A stretch of DNA of 8,963 bases, from assembly GCA_002387725.1 (NCBI GenBank), contig DGKK01000046.1:1-8963 (forward strand). Reading direction: 5' to 3'. The number at the start of each line of letters is the position of its first letter. The stretch's first letter is position 1. Made by a program: the position numbers and the translations under genes. The notes beneath the pieces were generated by a model. It was not told where the DNA came from and searched no databases. It was given only the letters and a program-made list of their open reading frames with translations. Shown here one piece after another: positions 1 to 6,777 of this stretch. Source of the stretch: Nitrospirae bacterium UBA4572. GTDB lineage: Bacteria > Nitrospirota > Leptospirillia > Leptospirillales > Leptospirillaceae.

Positions 1-33
1 CCCCCCATCCGGAGACAATCAGTGGGTCAGGAA

Positions 34-65
34 GGAAAATCCCGTTCGAAAAATCGGGATTTCCT
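34..65. terminator. Possible intrinsic terminator hairpin
   Basis: The arm AAATCCCG (37-44) is exactly complementary to CGGGATTT (55-62). With one bulged A at 36 the stem extends through GG/CC and A/T to 33-65. The loop is 10 nt (45-54). On the + strand the stem is followed by a pyrimidine-rich but not strongly T-rich tract (TTTCCTCTCT); on the - strand the far side is also T-rich. It probably ends a gene upstream of the window, perhaps working in both directions. This is read by eye, with no folding energy calculated. Confidence 0.4.
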
Positions 66-210
66 CTCTGCACCCTTCCTGGGAGGGTCGCACGCAAATT
101 CAATTTCGGTTTTTGGGTCATCGGCACATCCCCGAGGCTCCGGAAGGGACGGAGAATCCCGAAGGGAGGGGGCGAATCTTCAACAACCTTCGCTGTTTTT
201 CCTTTCCGTC

Positions 211-239
211 TTGGAAAACACACCGGTCCGTGATATAGT
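211..239 (+). promoter_or_regulatory. Sigma70-type promoter for the bamA operon
   Basis: A -35-like TTGGAA (211-216, four of six to consensus) is separated by 17 nt from a -10-like TATAGT (234-239, five of six to consensus). The spacing is optimal and transcription would begin near 246. It is the best promoter match I could see before bamA and lies downstream of the possible terminator at 34-65, which is the expected arrangement for the start of a new transcription unit. No sigma-E type element was recognised. Confidence 0.55.
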
Positions 240-480
240 CTCGAGGGTTTTTTGCATCAATGGACAGATGAATACCACTATGTCTCAAGTGACCATCATT
301 TGGGATCCACGCCATCAAACCGGGATATTCCTTGAACGCAGGATGTCAGAGATCAGGAAAAGGCCAGACGGAAGGCCGGGGCCTCTCCCTCTCCTGTCTT
401 GAGCCATGATGTCTCTTCCCTTGTCTAAAATTAGCTCTGTCTTGGCGTCGATTTTCAGACCCCGTGTTCCCCCGCCAGAT

Positions 481-2850
481 ATGACACGACCCTTCCGGCG
501 ACATGAACATTCCCTTTTCCTGTCCTTTTTGACAGCCCTTGTCTCTATATTCCTGCTGGCTCTCCCGTCCGCCCATGCCGCCTCCGCCCCTTCCTCTTCC
601 GGGGCTCTTTTGCCGGTGCTCGTCACCCGGATCGAGATCAAGGGAAACAAAAAGATCGACGCCTCGACCATCCGGCAGAAAATTCATACGAAAGTGGGAG
701 ATCCCTTCTCCCAGACCTCCCTTTCCGGAGACATCAAGGCCCTCTACCAGACCGGGTATTTCGACCGGATCGAGGTCTATGCCAAAGGATTCGAGGGAGG
801 GGTCGCCCTGACCTTTCGGGTGACCGAGCGCCCCACCGTCGAAAAGATCAGCTTCATCGGCAACAATAACGAATCCGACTCCGATCTCAGAAAAAAACTG
901 ACCATTCTCCCGGCGTCCTTCTACGACGGATACGAAGTTCACGAGAACGTACGCCGCATCGAAGCGCTTTACAAGAAGTCGGGATACTATAATGCCTCGG
1001 TCGTTCCGCTGACAAAGAAAATGTCCAACAACAAGGTGGAGCTGATCTTCCTCGTCTCGGAAGGAACACTGACTCACATCACCAAGGTCAGCTTCACAGG
1101 AAACAAGGCCTATTCCGCCTCCACCCTTCAGAAAAAGATCAAGACCAAACCCTACTTCTGGCTGACCTCCTGGTGGACGGATTCCGGCATCTACAAGAAG
1201 ACCCAGACCGAACAGGATATCGAGCGTCTCCGCGACTTCTACCTCAATCACGGCTATATCAATGTGGCCGTCGGCGAACCCAAGACGATCTTCCACGACC
1301 ACAGGAAGACGATGGAGATCCAGTTTCCCCTGACCGAAGGGGATCAGTTCCGGATCTCCCACGTGGGAGTCTCGGGAAACAAGCTCTTCACCGCGAAGGA
1401 AGTCCTCGATACGGTCAAGACCAAGCCCCCCCAGATCTTCTCGAGAAAGCGCCTCCAGAAGGACATCAACAACCTGACCCGGAAATACGGCCATAAAGGA
1501 TACGCCTTTGCCATCGTGACGCCCCAGATCGTTCCCAACATCCGGAAAAAGACGGTGAGCCTGACCTTTCTGATCACCGAAGGGGGACTTGTCCACATCC
1601 GAAAGATCAATATCGCCGGGAACGAATTGACGCGGGACAAGGTCATCCGTCGGGTCCTGGGCGTTCAGGAGTCGGGGATCATGGACACCCAGGCCCTCCA
1701 GGACTCCTACCGGAACCTCAACAACCTGAACTTCTTCAAAAATGTCCAGATCGTTCCCCAGCAGGTGGGAGACAACCTCGTCGACCTGAACGTCAAGGTG
1801 AAGGAAAAGCCCACGGGAACCTTCTCGATCGGCGGCGGATACAGCACGCTCTTCGGCGTCATGGGGATGGCCACCATCGCCCAGAACAACATCTTCGGGA
1901 CAGGCGACTCGGTCAGCCTCTCCGGAGAGCTTGGCGGATTCATCACCATGTACTCCCTCACCATCACCGATCCCTACTTCCTCGACACCCCCACGGCGGC
2001 GACCCTGTCCTTCTTCGATACCTTCATGGACTACTTCACTTACTGGAACAGCGCCCTGGGCGGTTCGTTGAGTCTGACCCGCCGATTCGGGTATTATTTC
2101 TCCACGTCCCTGTCGTGGCTCGTGGAGTCGGAGCAGATCTTCCTTGTGGCGGTCACTCCCCAGCAGGCCCAGGAAGCCCCGGCCCTCGCTCCCTTCCTCC
2201 AGCAGGTGGGATACTGGACCCAGAGCGGACCCTCGCTGGGCTTCTCCTATGACCGGCGGGACAACTACCTTCTTCCCCACAGCGGCTACCATGTCTGGGG
2301 GAACATCGGGGTCTACGGCGGGACCTTCGGGGGAGATACGGCCTTCTATCAGATGACGGGAAATGCGACCCTCTTCATCCCGATCACCGAGAAGTCGACC
2401 CTGTCCTTCCACTTTGCGGTGGGAACGGAAAATCCGCTGGGCCCCGACGGCTTTATCCCGGTTTGGGACAGGTTCTATGTCGGCGGCATCTATTCGAACC
2501 GGGGCTACAACTTCGGATTTGCCGGCCCCATGCCCTTCGGTTACCTCGTGGGCGGAACGTCGGAGCTGATCTTCAATGCCGACTATGTCTGGCCCATCTT
2601 CGCCAAGTTCGGCTTCTACGGAGACATCTTCTTCGACAACTCCGGAGAATACCTCCCGGGCCAGCCCATCTCTCTGGCCGGGTTCGATTGGCCGGGAACG
2701 GGCATCGGGATCATGTGGAATTCTCCGATGGGTCCCCTGACCCTCGATCTCGGATGGCCGCTGGCCAACAATGCCTATATCCAGGGATTCCCGGGCAACT
2801 ACCCCGGTCCCGTGGTCAACTTCGAAATGGGCTCCCTGTACGGCGGATAG
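481..2850 (+). CDS. bamA: Outer membrane protein assembly factor BamA
   Basis: Essential core of the BAM machine, which folds and inserts beta-barrel proteins into the outer membrane. The 789-residue product has a Sec signal peptide (about 1-33, basic start, hydrophobic core, cleavage after SAHA), then five POTRA repeats at about 46-117, 118-195, 197-286, 289-367 and 370-443, then a C-terminal Omp85 barrel from about 445 to the end. The barrel carries the loop-6 NRGY signature (R674-G675-Y676), the counterpart of VRGF in E. coli. The final strand, with F781, G784 and Y787, matches the BamA beta-signal but ends in two extra glycines. I chose ATG 481 because it gives a normal signal peptide. 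The 25-codon extension to ATG 406 has atypical codons (TCT, ATT, AGA), and neither start has a clear Shine-Dalgarno site. Total length is normal for the family. It is the first gene of the cluster, 118 nt before skp. Confidence 0.95.
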   Translation: MTRPFRRHEHSLFLSFLTALVSIFLLALPSAHAASAPSSSGALLPVLVTRIEIKGNKKIDASTIRQKIHTKVGDPFSQTSLSGDIKALYQTGYFDRIEVYAKGFEGGVALTFRVTERPTVEKISFIGNNNESDSDLRKKLTILPASFYDGYEVHENVRRIEALYKKSGYYNASVVPLTKKMSNNKVELIFLVSEGTLTHITKVSFTGNKAYSASTLQKKIKTKPYFWLTSWWTDSGIYKKTQTEQDIERLRDFYLNHGYINVAVGEPKTIFHDHRKTMEIQFPLTEGDQFRISHVGVSGNKLFTAKEVLDTVKTKPPQIFSRKRLQKDINNLTRKYGHKGYAFAIVTPQIVPNIRKKTVSLTFLITEGGLVHIRKINIAGNELTRDKVIRRVLGVQESGIMDTQALQDSYRNLNNLNFFKNVQIVPQQVGDNLVDLNVKVKEKPTGTFSIGGGYSTLFGVMGMATIAQNNIFGTGDSVSLSGELGGFITMYSLTITDPYFLDTPTAATLSFFDTFMDYFTYWNSALGGSLSLTRRFGYYFSTSLSWLVESEQIFLVAVTPQQAQEAPALAPFLQQVGYWTQSGPSLGFSYDRRDNYLLPHSGYHVWGNIGVYGGTFGGDTAFYQMTGNATLFIPITEKSTLSFHFAVGTENPLGPDGFIPVWDRFYVGGIYSNRGYNFGFAGPMPFGYLVGGTSELIFNADYVWPIFAKFGFYGDIFFDNSGEYLPGQPISLAGFDWPGTGIGIMWNSPMGPLTLDLGWPLANNAYIQGFPGNYPGPVVNFEMGSLYGG

Positions 2851-2968
2851 AGAAGGCGGACCCTCCCTCTCTCGATCTGATTTCATCCCGGCTTTCCGGA
2901 GAACGCTTCAGGAAGGTCTGACCTTAAGACGACGCGCCAATAGCCAGACTTACACACAAGGAGATCGA
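2851..2968 (+). other. bamA-skp intergenic spacer
   Basis: This 118-nt gap is the widest inside the cluster. It contains a tiny inverted repeat (AAGGT-CTG-ACCTT, 2913-2925) without a T-tract, so I see no terminator, and no convincing -35/-10 pair. Readthrough from bamA into skp is the simplest reading, but a separate weak promoter cannot be excluded by eye. Confidence 0.4.
2958..2963 (+). promoter_or_regulatory. Ribosome binding site of skp
   Basis: AAGGAG lies 5 nt before ATG 2969. It fixes the skp start and excludes the 66-codon upstream extension of the same frame that would run back to 2771 inside bamA. Confidence 0.8.
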
Positions 2969-3550
2969 ATGACACGCTTCAAGCTTTCCGGGACGGCTTC
3001 GGCCCTCCTTCTCGCCGCCTCCCTCGTGGCCCTGGGAACCTCTCCCGCCCTGGCCAAGGAGCGGATTGCGGTCGTGGACATCCAGCAGGTCTTTCAGAAA
3101 ACCGACCTGGGAAAATCCATACAGGCCCATCTCAAGCGCTTTGCCGACCGTCGCGTCACCAAGATGCAGGCGGAGCAGAAGGCCCTTCAGGACGAGCAGG
3201 GACAGATCCGCCAGCAGGTGGGAGTGATCAGCAAGGACGCCCTGAGAGCCAAGGAGCTTGAGTTCCAGAAGAAGGTCCAGGACTTCCAGAAGCGCCAGCA
3301 GAAGGTTCAGACGGAAATTGCTTCGGAAAGCTTCGTGCAGTTCCGGAAGTTTTTGAATGCCGTGACCGCCGCCTCGGACAGCCTTGGGAAGAAGTTCGAC
3401 TTCTCGATGGTCATCTCCCAGCACCCCCTTCGGGTTCCCCTCGGACCCTATCCTCCGCCCTTTCAGTCCCCTCGTTATCTCTACATCAAGACCGATGCTG
3501 ACATCACCCAGTCTGTCATCAAATACGTCAACGAGCATGGTGGGCAGTAG
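2969..3550 (+). CDS. skp: Periplasmic chaperone Skp/OmpH family
   Basis: Skp is a trimeric, jellyfish-shaped holdase that carries unfolded outer-membrane proteins from the Sec translocon to BAM. The 193-residue product starts with a clear signal peptide (1-29, cleaved after ALA), then the family strand KERIAVVDIQ (30-39) and VFQ. A long Lys/Gln/Glu-rich coiled-coil hairpin follows at about 50-140, and the C-terminal strand has the family TDADIT-SVIKYVN pattern (175-188). Between strands FDFSMVIS and YLYIK lies a proline-rich segment (about 152-170, PLGPYPPPFQSP) that is longer than the short turn usual in OmpH proteins. The start is set by the AAGGAG site at 2958. Its place directly after bamA is typical. 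The family assignment is firm; trimer formation and chaperone activity are inferred. Confidence 0.9.
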   Translation: MTRFKLSGTASALLLAASLVALGTSPALAKERIAVVDIQQVFQKTDLGKSIQAHLKRFADRRVTKMQAEQKALQDEQGQIRQQVGVISKDALRAKELEFQKKVQDFQKRQQKVQTEIASESFVQFRKFLNAVTAASDSLGKKFDFSMVISQHPLRVPLGPYPPPFQSPRYLYIKTDADITQSVIKYVNEHGGQ

Positions 3551-3572
3551 CCTCACGGAGTCAACTCTGGCC

Positions 3573-3581
3573 GGGAGGGAG
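3573..3581 (+). promoter_or_regulatory. Ribosome binding site of lpxD, supports a TTG start
   Basis: The purine run GGGAGGGAG ends 5 nt before TTG 3587. The frame is open back to the skp stop at 3550 with no other start codon between, and the first downstream ATG (codon 30) would remove part of the uridine-binding domain. The site therefore decides in favour of the TTG. Confidence 0.75.
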
Positions 3582-3586
3582 TCCCT

Positions 3587-4657
3587 TTGATCACCCTCGC
3601 CCAGATTGCCTCCCAAGTCGGAGGAACGCTGATCGGGTCGGACGGATCTCTCGAGATCCGTTCCATCCGCCCGATGAATGAAGCCGGTCCCCATGACCTG
3701 ACCTTTCTCTCCAACCCCAAGTACCGAAAGGCCGTTCCCCATCTCAAGGCCGGGGCGATCCTCGTTCCCGAGATTCTCGCCGAAGCCTCCATTCCCCAGA
3801 TTGTCGTGGCCTCTCCCTACCTGGCCATGGCGATCCTTCTCCAGCACTTCTTTCCCTTGCCCTCTCCCAAGGCCGGAATCTCCCCCCACGCCGTCGTTGA
3901 TCCCAGCGCCCGGATCGGAGACGGTGTCGAGATCCGGGCGGGCTGTGTCGTGGAAGCGGAGGCTGAAATCGGCGCCGGAACCCTTCTTTTTCCGGGATGC
4001 GTCATCGGAACGGGAGCAAAGATCGGCAAGAACTGTGTTCTCTATCCCCGGGTCTCCCTTCTTGACCGGGTGCGCCTGGGCGACCGGGTGATCATCCAGA
4101 GCGGGGCGGTCATCGGCTCGGACGGCTTCGGCTTTGCCGAGGGTCCGGAGGGTCGACGGGTCAAGATCCCGCAGACCGGAACCGTCGTCCTGGAAGACGA
4201 TGTGGAAATCGGCGCCAATGTGACGATCGACCGGGCCACCTTCGGGGAAACCGTCATCGGCCGGGGGACAAAGATCGACAATCTTGTCCAGATTGCGCAC
4301 AATGTCCGCACCGGAAGCGACTGCGTCATCGTCGCCCAGGCGGGGGTCTCGGGATCGACAAAGCTCGGCGACCGCGTCGTCCTGGCCGGCCAGGTCGGGG
4401 TGGTCGGACACATCGAAGTGGGCTCCGGCTCCATGGTGGGGGCCCAGTCAGGTATTGCCCATTCCCTGGAGCCGAACTCCCGGGTCTCGGGCAGCCCCGC
4501 ACTTCCCCATACCCTCTGGCTTCGGATTCAGGGGGCCCTCAAGGGCCTGCCTCAGCTCGTGCGGCGCGTCTCCCAGCTTGAAAGGGCCGTCTTTGCCCGG
4601 GACGGAGATCCCAACCCGACCAACCCCACTCATGGAGAGGACAATGGGACCCATTGA
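3587..4657 (+). CDS. lpxD: UDP-3-O-(3-hydroxyacyl)glucosamine N-acyltransferase LpxD
   Basis: Third step of the Raetz lipid A pathway: transfer of an (R)-3-hydroxyacyl chain from ACP to the 2-amino group of UDP-3-O-acyl-glucosamine, in the cytosol. The 356-residue protein has the N-terminal uridine-binding domain with the family motif FLSNPKY (40-46). A left-handed parallel beta-helix of hexapeptide repeats follows from about 100 to 295, then a C-terminal helical tail (310-338). H238 in QIAHNV matches the catalytic His239 of E. coli, and H275 in VGHIEVG matches His276. The start is TTG with a strong ribosome site at 3573-3581, 36 nt after skp. The last residues (about 340-356, Asp/Asn/Pro-rich) are poorly conserved in kind, and their codons also carry the fabZ ribosome site. 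The gene overlaps fabZ by 14 nt. Confidence 0.96.
   Translation: MITLAQIASQVGGTLIGSDGSLEIRSIRPMNEAGPHDLTFLSNPKYRKAVPHLKAGAILVPEILAEASIPQIVVASPYLAMAILLQHFFPLPSPKAGISPHAVVDPSARIGDGVEIRAGCVVEAEAEIGAGTLLFPGCVIGTGAKIGKNCVLYPRVSLLDRVRLGDRVIIQSGAVIGSDGFGFAEGPEGRRVKIPQTGTVVLEDDVEIGANVTIDRATFGETVIGRGTKIDNLVQIAHNVRTGSDCVIVAQAGVSGSTKLGDRVVLAGQVGVVGHIEVGSGSMVGAQSGIAHSLEPNSRVSGSPALPHTLWLRIQGALKGLPQLVRRVSQLERAVFARDGDPNPTNPTHGEDNGTH
4634..4640 (+). promoter_or_regulatory. Ribosome binding site of fabZ inside lpxD
   Basis: GGAGAGG within the last codons of lpxD precedes ATG 4644 by a few bases. An in-frame ATG at 4632 lacks any such site, so 4644 is preferred as the fabZ start. Confidence 0.7.
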
Positions 4658-5093
4658 AATCGGAGAGATTCTCTCCATTTTGCCCCACAGGTATCCCTTT
4701 CTGCTCGTGGACAGGGTCCTGGAGGTGGAGCCGAACCACCGGATCGTGGCGATCAAGAACGTCACCATCAATGAACCCTTCTTTCAGGGGCATTTTCCCG
4801 GAACGCCCATGATGCCGGGAGTTCTTCTCGTCGAGGCCATGGCCCAGGTGGGCGGGATTCTTGCCATCTGTTCGGGACAGGAAAAGGAGGATCACATTCC
4901 CTTTTTCCTGGGAATCGACGATGCCCGCTTCAGGCGTCCGGTTCTTCCGGGAGACCAGCTGCGGATCACGATGACCACACTCAAGGTCCGGGGAAGCTCC
5001 TGGCGGATGGCCGGAACGGTCCATGTCGCCGACCAGCTCGTCTGCGAAGCGACCCTTCTCGCGATGATCCGCAAGAAAGGAGAGCGCGCATGA
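4644..5093 (+). CDS. fabZ: 3-hydroxyacyl-ACP dehydratase FabZ
   Basis: Dehydrates (R)-3-hydroxyacyl-ACP to trans-2-enoyl-ACP in type II fatty acid synthesis, as a cytosolic hot-dog-fold enzyme. The 149-residue product has the family start EILSILPHRYPFLLVDRV (8-25). The catalytic His50 lies in GHFPG and the catalytic Glu64 in LLVEAMAQ; their 14-residue spacing equals that of His54/Glu68 in E. coli. The helix-and-sheet remainder (FLGIDDARFRRPVLPGD) is also typical. It competes with LpxA and LpxD for the same hydroxyacyl-ACP pool, which explains its place between lpxD and lpxA in many bacteria. It overlaps lpxD by 14 nt and lpxA by 4 nt (ATGA), so its dosage is probably tied to both. An in-frame ATG at 4632 would add four residues but has no ribosome site. 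Confidence 0.97.
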   Translation: MGPIEIGEILSILPHRYPFLLVDRVLEVEPNHRIVAIKNVTINEPFFQGHFPGTPMMPGVLLVEAMAQVGGILAICSGQEKEDHIPFFLGIDDARFRRPVLPGDQLRITMTTLKVRGSSWRMAGTVHVADQLVCEATLLAMIRKKGERA

Positions 5094-5947
5094 CCCGAAA
5101 AAAGGAACCCGAAGACCCCTCCCGAAGCTATTCGGAAGGAAAGGTGACCGTCCATCCGTCGTCTTCCATCCACTCCCGGGCGATTCTGGAGCCCGGCGTC
5201 GAGATCGGTCCCTTCTGCACCGTGGGGGAGAATGTCCGGATCGGCGTGGGAACGAGACTTCTTTCCCATGTCGTGATCGATGGCCATACCGTCCTGGGGG
5301 AGAACAATGTCATTTATCCCTTCACGACCATCGGGATGGCTCCCCAGGACCTCAAGTACCGGGGCGAGCCCTCCCGGACCGTCATTGGCTCCGGAAACAC
5401 GATCCGCGAATCGGTCACCATCCACCGGGGAACCGAAGGGGGAGGGATGGAGACGGTACTGGGAGACAACAACCTCCTGATGGCATACTGCCATGTGGCC
5501 CACGACTGCCGGATCGGCTCCCGGGTCGTGATGGCCAACTCGGCGAACCTCGCCGGCCACATCACCATCGACGACGGGGCGATCATCGGCGGGCTTTCCG
5601 GGATCCATCAGTTCGTGCGCGTCGGGCGATTTGCCATGGTGGGAGGAATGAGCGGCGTTCCCAAGGATGTTCCCCCCTTCGTCTGGGCCTCGGGCAACCG
5701 GGCCTATCTTTATGGACTGAACCAGGAGGGGCTCCGGCGCAACCACATCTCCCCCGAGTCGGTGGCGCTTTTGAAGAAGGCCTACCAGATCCTCTTTCGC
5801 TCGGGACTTCCCATGGCCCAGGCGATCGACCGGGTGCGCACCGGCATTCCGGCCACCCCCGAGATCGCCCATCTTCTCGAGTTCATCGAATCCTCCGAGC
5901 GCGGCGTTCTGACCTCGCCCCGGGGAGGAGGGGAGGGAGACTCTTGA
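5090..5947 (+). CDS. lpxA: UDP-N-acetylglucosamine O-acyltransferase LpxA
   Basis: First step of lipid A synthesis: transfer of an (R)-3-hydroxyacyl chain from ACP to the 3-position of UDP-GlcNAc. The 285-residue protein is a hexapeptide-repeat left-handed beta-helix (about 20-200) followed by a helical domain. Aligned by eye to E. coli LpxA with a constant 13-residue offset, the active-site residues are kept: H135, H138 (catalytic His125), H157, Q174, N211 and E213. G186 matches Gly173 of the E. coli acyl-chain ruler, which suggests a long (about C14) chain, whereas the neighbouring His191 is Arg (R204) here. A charged N-terminal extension of about 13 residues and a Gly-rich C-terminal tail (278-285) are unusual; the tail codons double as the lpxI ribosome site. 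ATG overlaps the fabZ stop (ATGA), and AAGGAGA at 5077-5083 is its ribosome site. Whether the acceptor is GlcNAc or GlcNAc3N cannot be read from the sequence. Confidence 0.96.
   Translation: MTRKKEPEDPSRSYSEGKVTVHPSSSIHSRAILEPGVEIGPFCTVGENVRIGVGTRLLSHVVIDGHTVLGENNVIYPFTTIGMAPQDLKYRGEPSRTVIGSGNTIRESVTIHRGTEGGGMETVLGDNNLLMAYCHVAHDCRIGSRVVMANSANLAGHITIDDGAIIGGLSGIHQFVRVGRFAMVGGMSGVPKDVPPFVWASGNRAYLYGLNQEGLRRNHISPESVALLKKAYQILFRSGLPMAQAIDRVRTGIPATPEIAHLLEFIESSERGVLTSPRGGGEGDS
5924..5939 (+). promoter_or_regulatory. Ribosome binding site of lpxI, supports a TTG start
   Basis: A 16-nt all-purine run with several Shine-Dalgarno-like cores (GGAGG, AGGGAG) ends 4 nt before TTG 5944. The next ATG in frame (5992) has nothing comparable, so the TTG that overlaps the lpxA stop is taken as the lpxI start. 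Confidence 0.7.
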
Positions 5948-6777
5948 CCATCGGGACGGGCGACTCCGTCGCCCCGGTCGATCCCGTCGGCATGATTGCC
6001 GGAAACGGCTCCTTCCCGCTGATCTTTCTCGAGGCCGCCCAAAAGGCCGGCATTCGTGTGGTCGTCGTCGCCCACGAAGGAGAGACCGATCCCGCAATCG
6101 AGACAATGGGTTTTCCGGTGAGGTGGATCCGACTGGGACAGGTGGGGGCCATCTTCGACACCTTCCACAAAAACGGCATTTCCCGGGCCGCCTTTGTGGG
6201 GGGGGTTCGCAAGCCCCGGCTCTTCGACCTTCGCCCCGACTGGAAGGGCATGATGATTCTGGGACGCCTCTCGCGCTACCACGACGACGAGGCCCTTCGG
6301 GCCCTGGCGGACGAGTTCGAAAAGGAAGGCATCACCATCGTTCCCTCGACCCTTCTTCTTCCGGACCTGGCGGCACCCGTGGGTCCCCTGACCCGCAGGA
6401 AGCCCACGGCGTCGGAGGAGGCCGACATCAGGGTCGGCATCGACGTCGCCCGCATCCTGGGTCCGGCGGATATCGGCCAGTGTCTCGTCGTCCGGGAAAA
6501 GGTCGTCGTGGCGGTGGAGGCGATCGAAGGCACCGACGAGACGATCCGCCGGGCCGGGCGCTTCGGCGGGGAGGGTGGCGTCGTGGTGAAGATGGCAAAG
6601 CCCGGACAGGACCTTCGCTTCGACCTTCCGTCGGTGGGCCCCGAGACCATCCGGGTTATGATGGAGGCCAAGGCCCGGGTACTGGCCGTCGAAGCGGGAA
6701 AGACACTCCTCTTTTCCCGGGAGGAGACACTGGGTCTGGCGGATTCGGCCGACATTGCCGTTGTGGGGATCGAATGA
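5944..6777 (+). CDS. lpxI: UDP-2,3-diacylglucosamine pyrophosphatase LpxI
   Basis: Hydrolyses UDP-2,3-diacylglucosamine to lipid X and UMP, the fourth step of lipid A synthesis. LpxI (formerly DUF1009) is unrelated to LpxH and was characterised in Caulobacter. The 277-residue product shows the family layout. An N-terminal domain opens with GMIAGNGSFPLIFLEAA (16-32) and contains the VGGVRKP stretch (85-91) and HDDEALRALADEFE (113-126). The C-terminal domain has ADIGQCLVV (175-183), VEAIEGTDE (191-199) and the signature KPGQDLRFDLPSVGP (219-233), whose acidic residues D223 and D227 fall in the catalytic region of the family. The TTG start overlaps the lpxA stop (TTGA); an internal ATG at codon 17 would keep the fold but lacks a ribosome site. 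Its product is the direct substrate of LpxB, encoded two genes downstream. Confidence 0.93.
   Translation: MTIGTGDSVAPVDPVGMIAGNGSFPLIFLEAAQKAGIRVVVVAHEGETDPAIETMGFPVRWIRLGQVGAIFDTFHKNGISRAAFVGGVRKPRLFDLRPDWKGMMILGRLSRYHDDEALRALADEFEKEGITIVPSTLLLPDLAAPVGPLTRRKPTASEEADIRVGIDVARILGPADIGQCLVVREKVVVAVEAIEGTDETIRRAGRFGGEGGVVVKMAKPGQDLRFDLPSVGPETIRVMMEAKARVLAVEAGKTLLFSREETLGLADSADIAVVGIE

Larger units (their letters stand above)
1..480. other. Non-coding upstream region and bamA leader
   Basis: No convincing gene lies in this stretch. Base composition is visibly lower in GC than in the downstream genes, and the short open frames present lack ribosome sites and the C/G-ending codon bias of the real genes. 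It holds a hairpin at 34-65, a sigma70-like promoter at 211-239, and a leader of roughly 230 nt to the chosen bamA start. Within the leader, 354-358 can pair with 392-396 and 361-365 with 380-384, which would give a two-step stem just before position 406. The genes that often precede bamA elsewhere (rseP, dxr, cdsA) are not visible. Confidence 0.6.

Noticed and set aside
22..402. 126-codon + strand open frame before bamA, ending 3 nt before ATG 406
   Set aside because: It spans the hairpin and promoter, has no ribosome site, does not show the codon bias of the cluster, and its product matches nothing I recognise. A leader-peptide role cannot be excluded but is unsupported.
346..2886. 846-codon open frame on the - strand opposite bamA
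   Set aside because: It lies in exact codon register with bamA and is open only because bamA lacks TTA, CTA and TCA codons. Its translation is Gly/Asp/Glu/Arg-rich without any recognisable domain or ribosome site.
2913..2925. Small inverted repeat AAGGT-CTG-ACCTT between bamA and skp
   Set aside because: Only 5-bp arms and no following T-tract, so not credible as a terminator.
2771..2968. 66-codon upstream extension of the skp frame into bamA
   Set aside because: The AAGGAG site and the signal peptide both begin at 2969; the extension is out of frame with bamA and is chance coding.
2924..4411. 495-codon - strand open frame opposite skp and lpxD
   Set aside because: Same register effect; the sense genes have clear family motifs and this frame has none.
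4892..6106. 404-codon - strand open frame opposite fabZ, lpxA and lpxI
   Set aside because: Antisense shadow with arginine/glycine-rich composition and no motif.
6123..6773. Upstream extension of the oxidoreductase frame across lpxI
   Set aside because: It is Gly/Arg/Pro-rich shadow sequence; the Rossmann domain begins right after ATG 6774.
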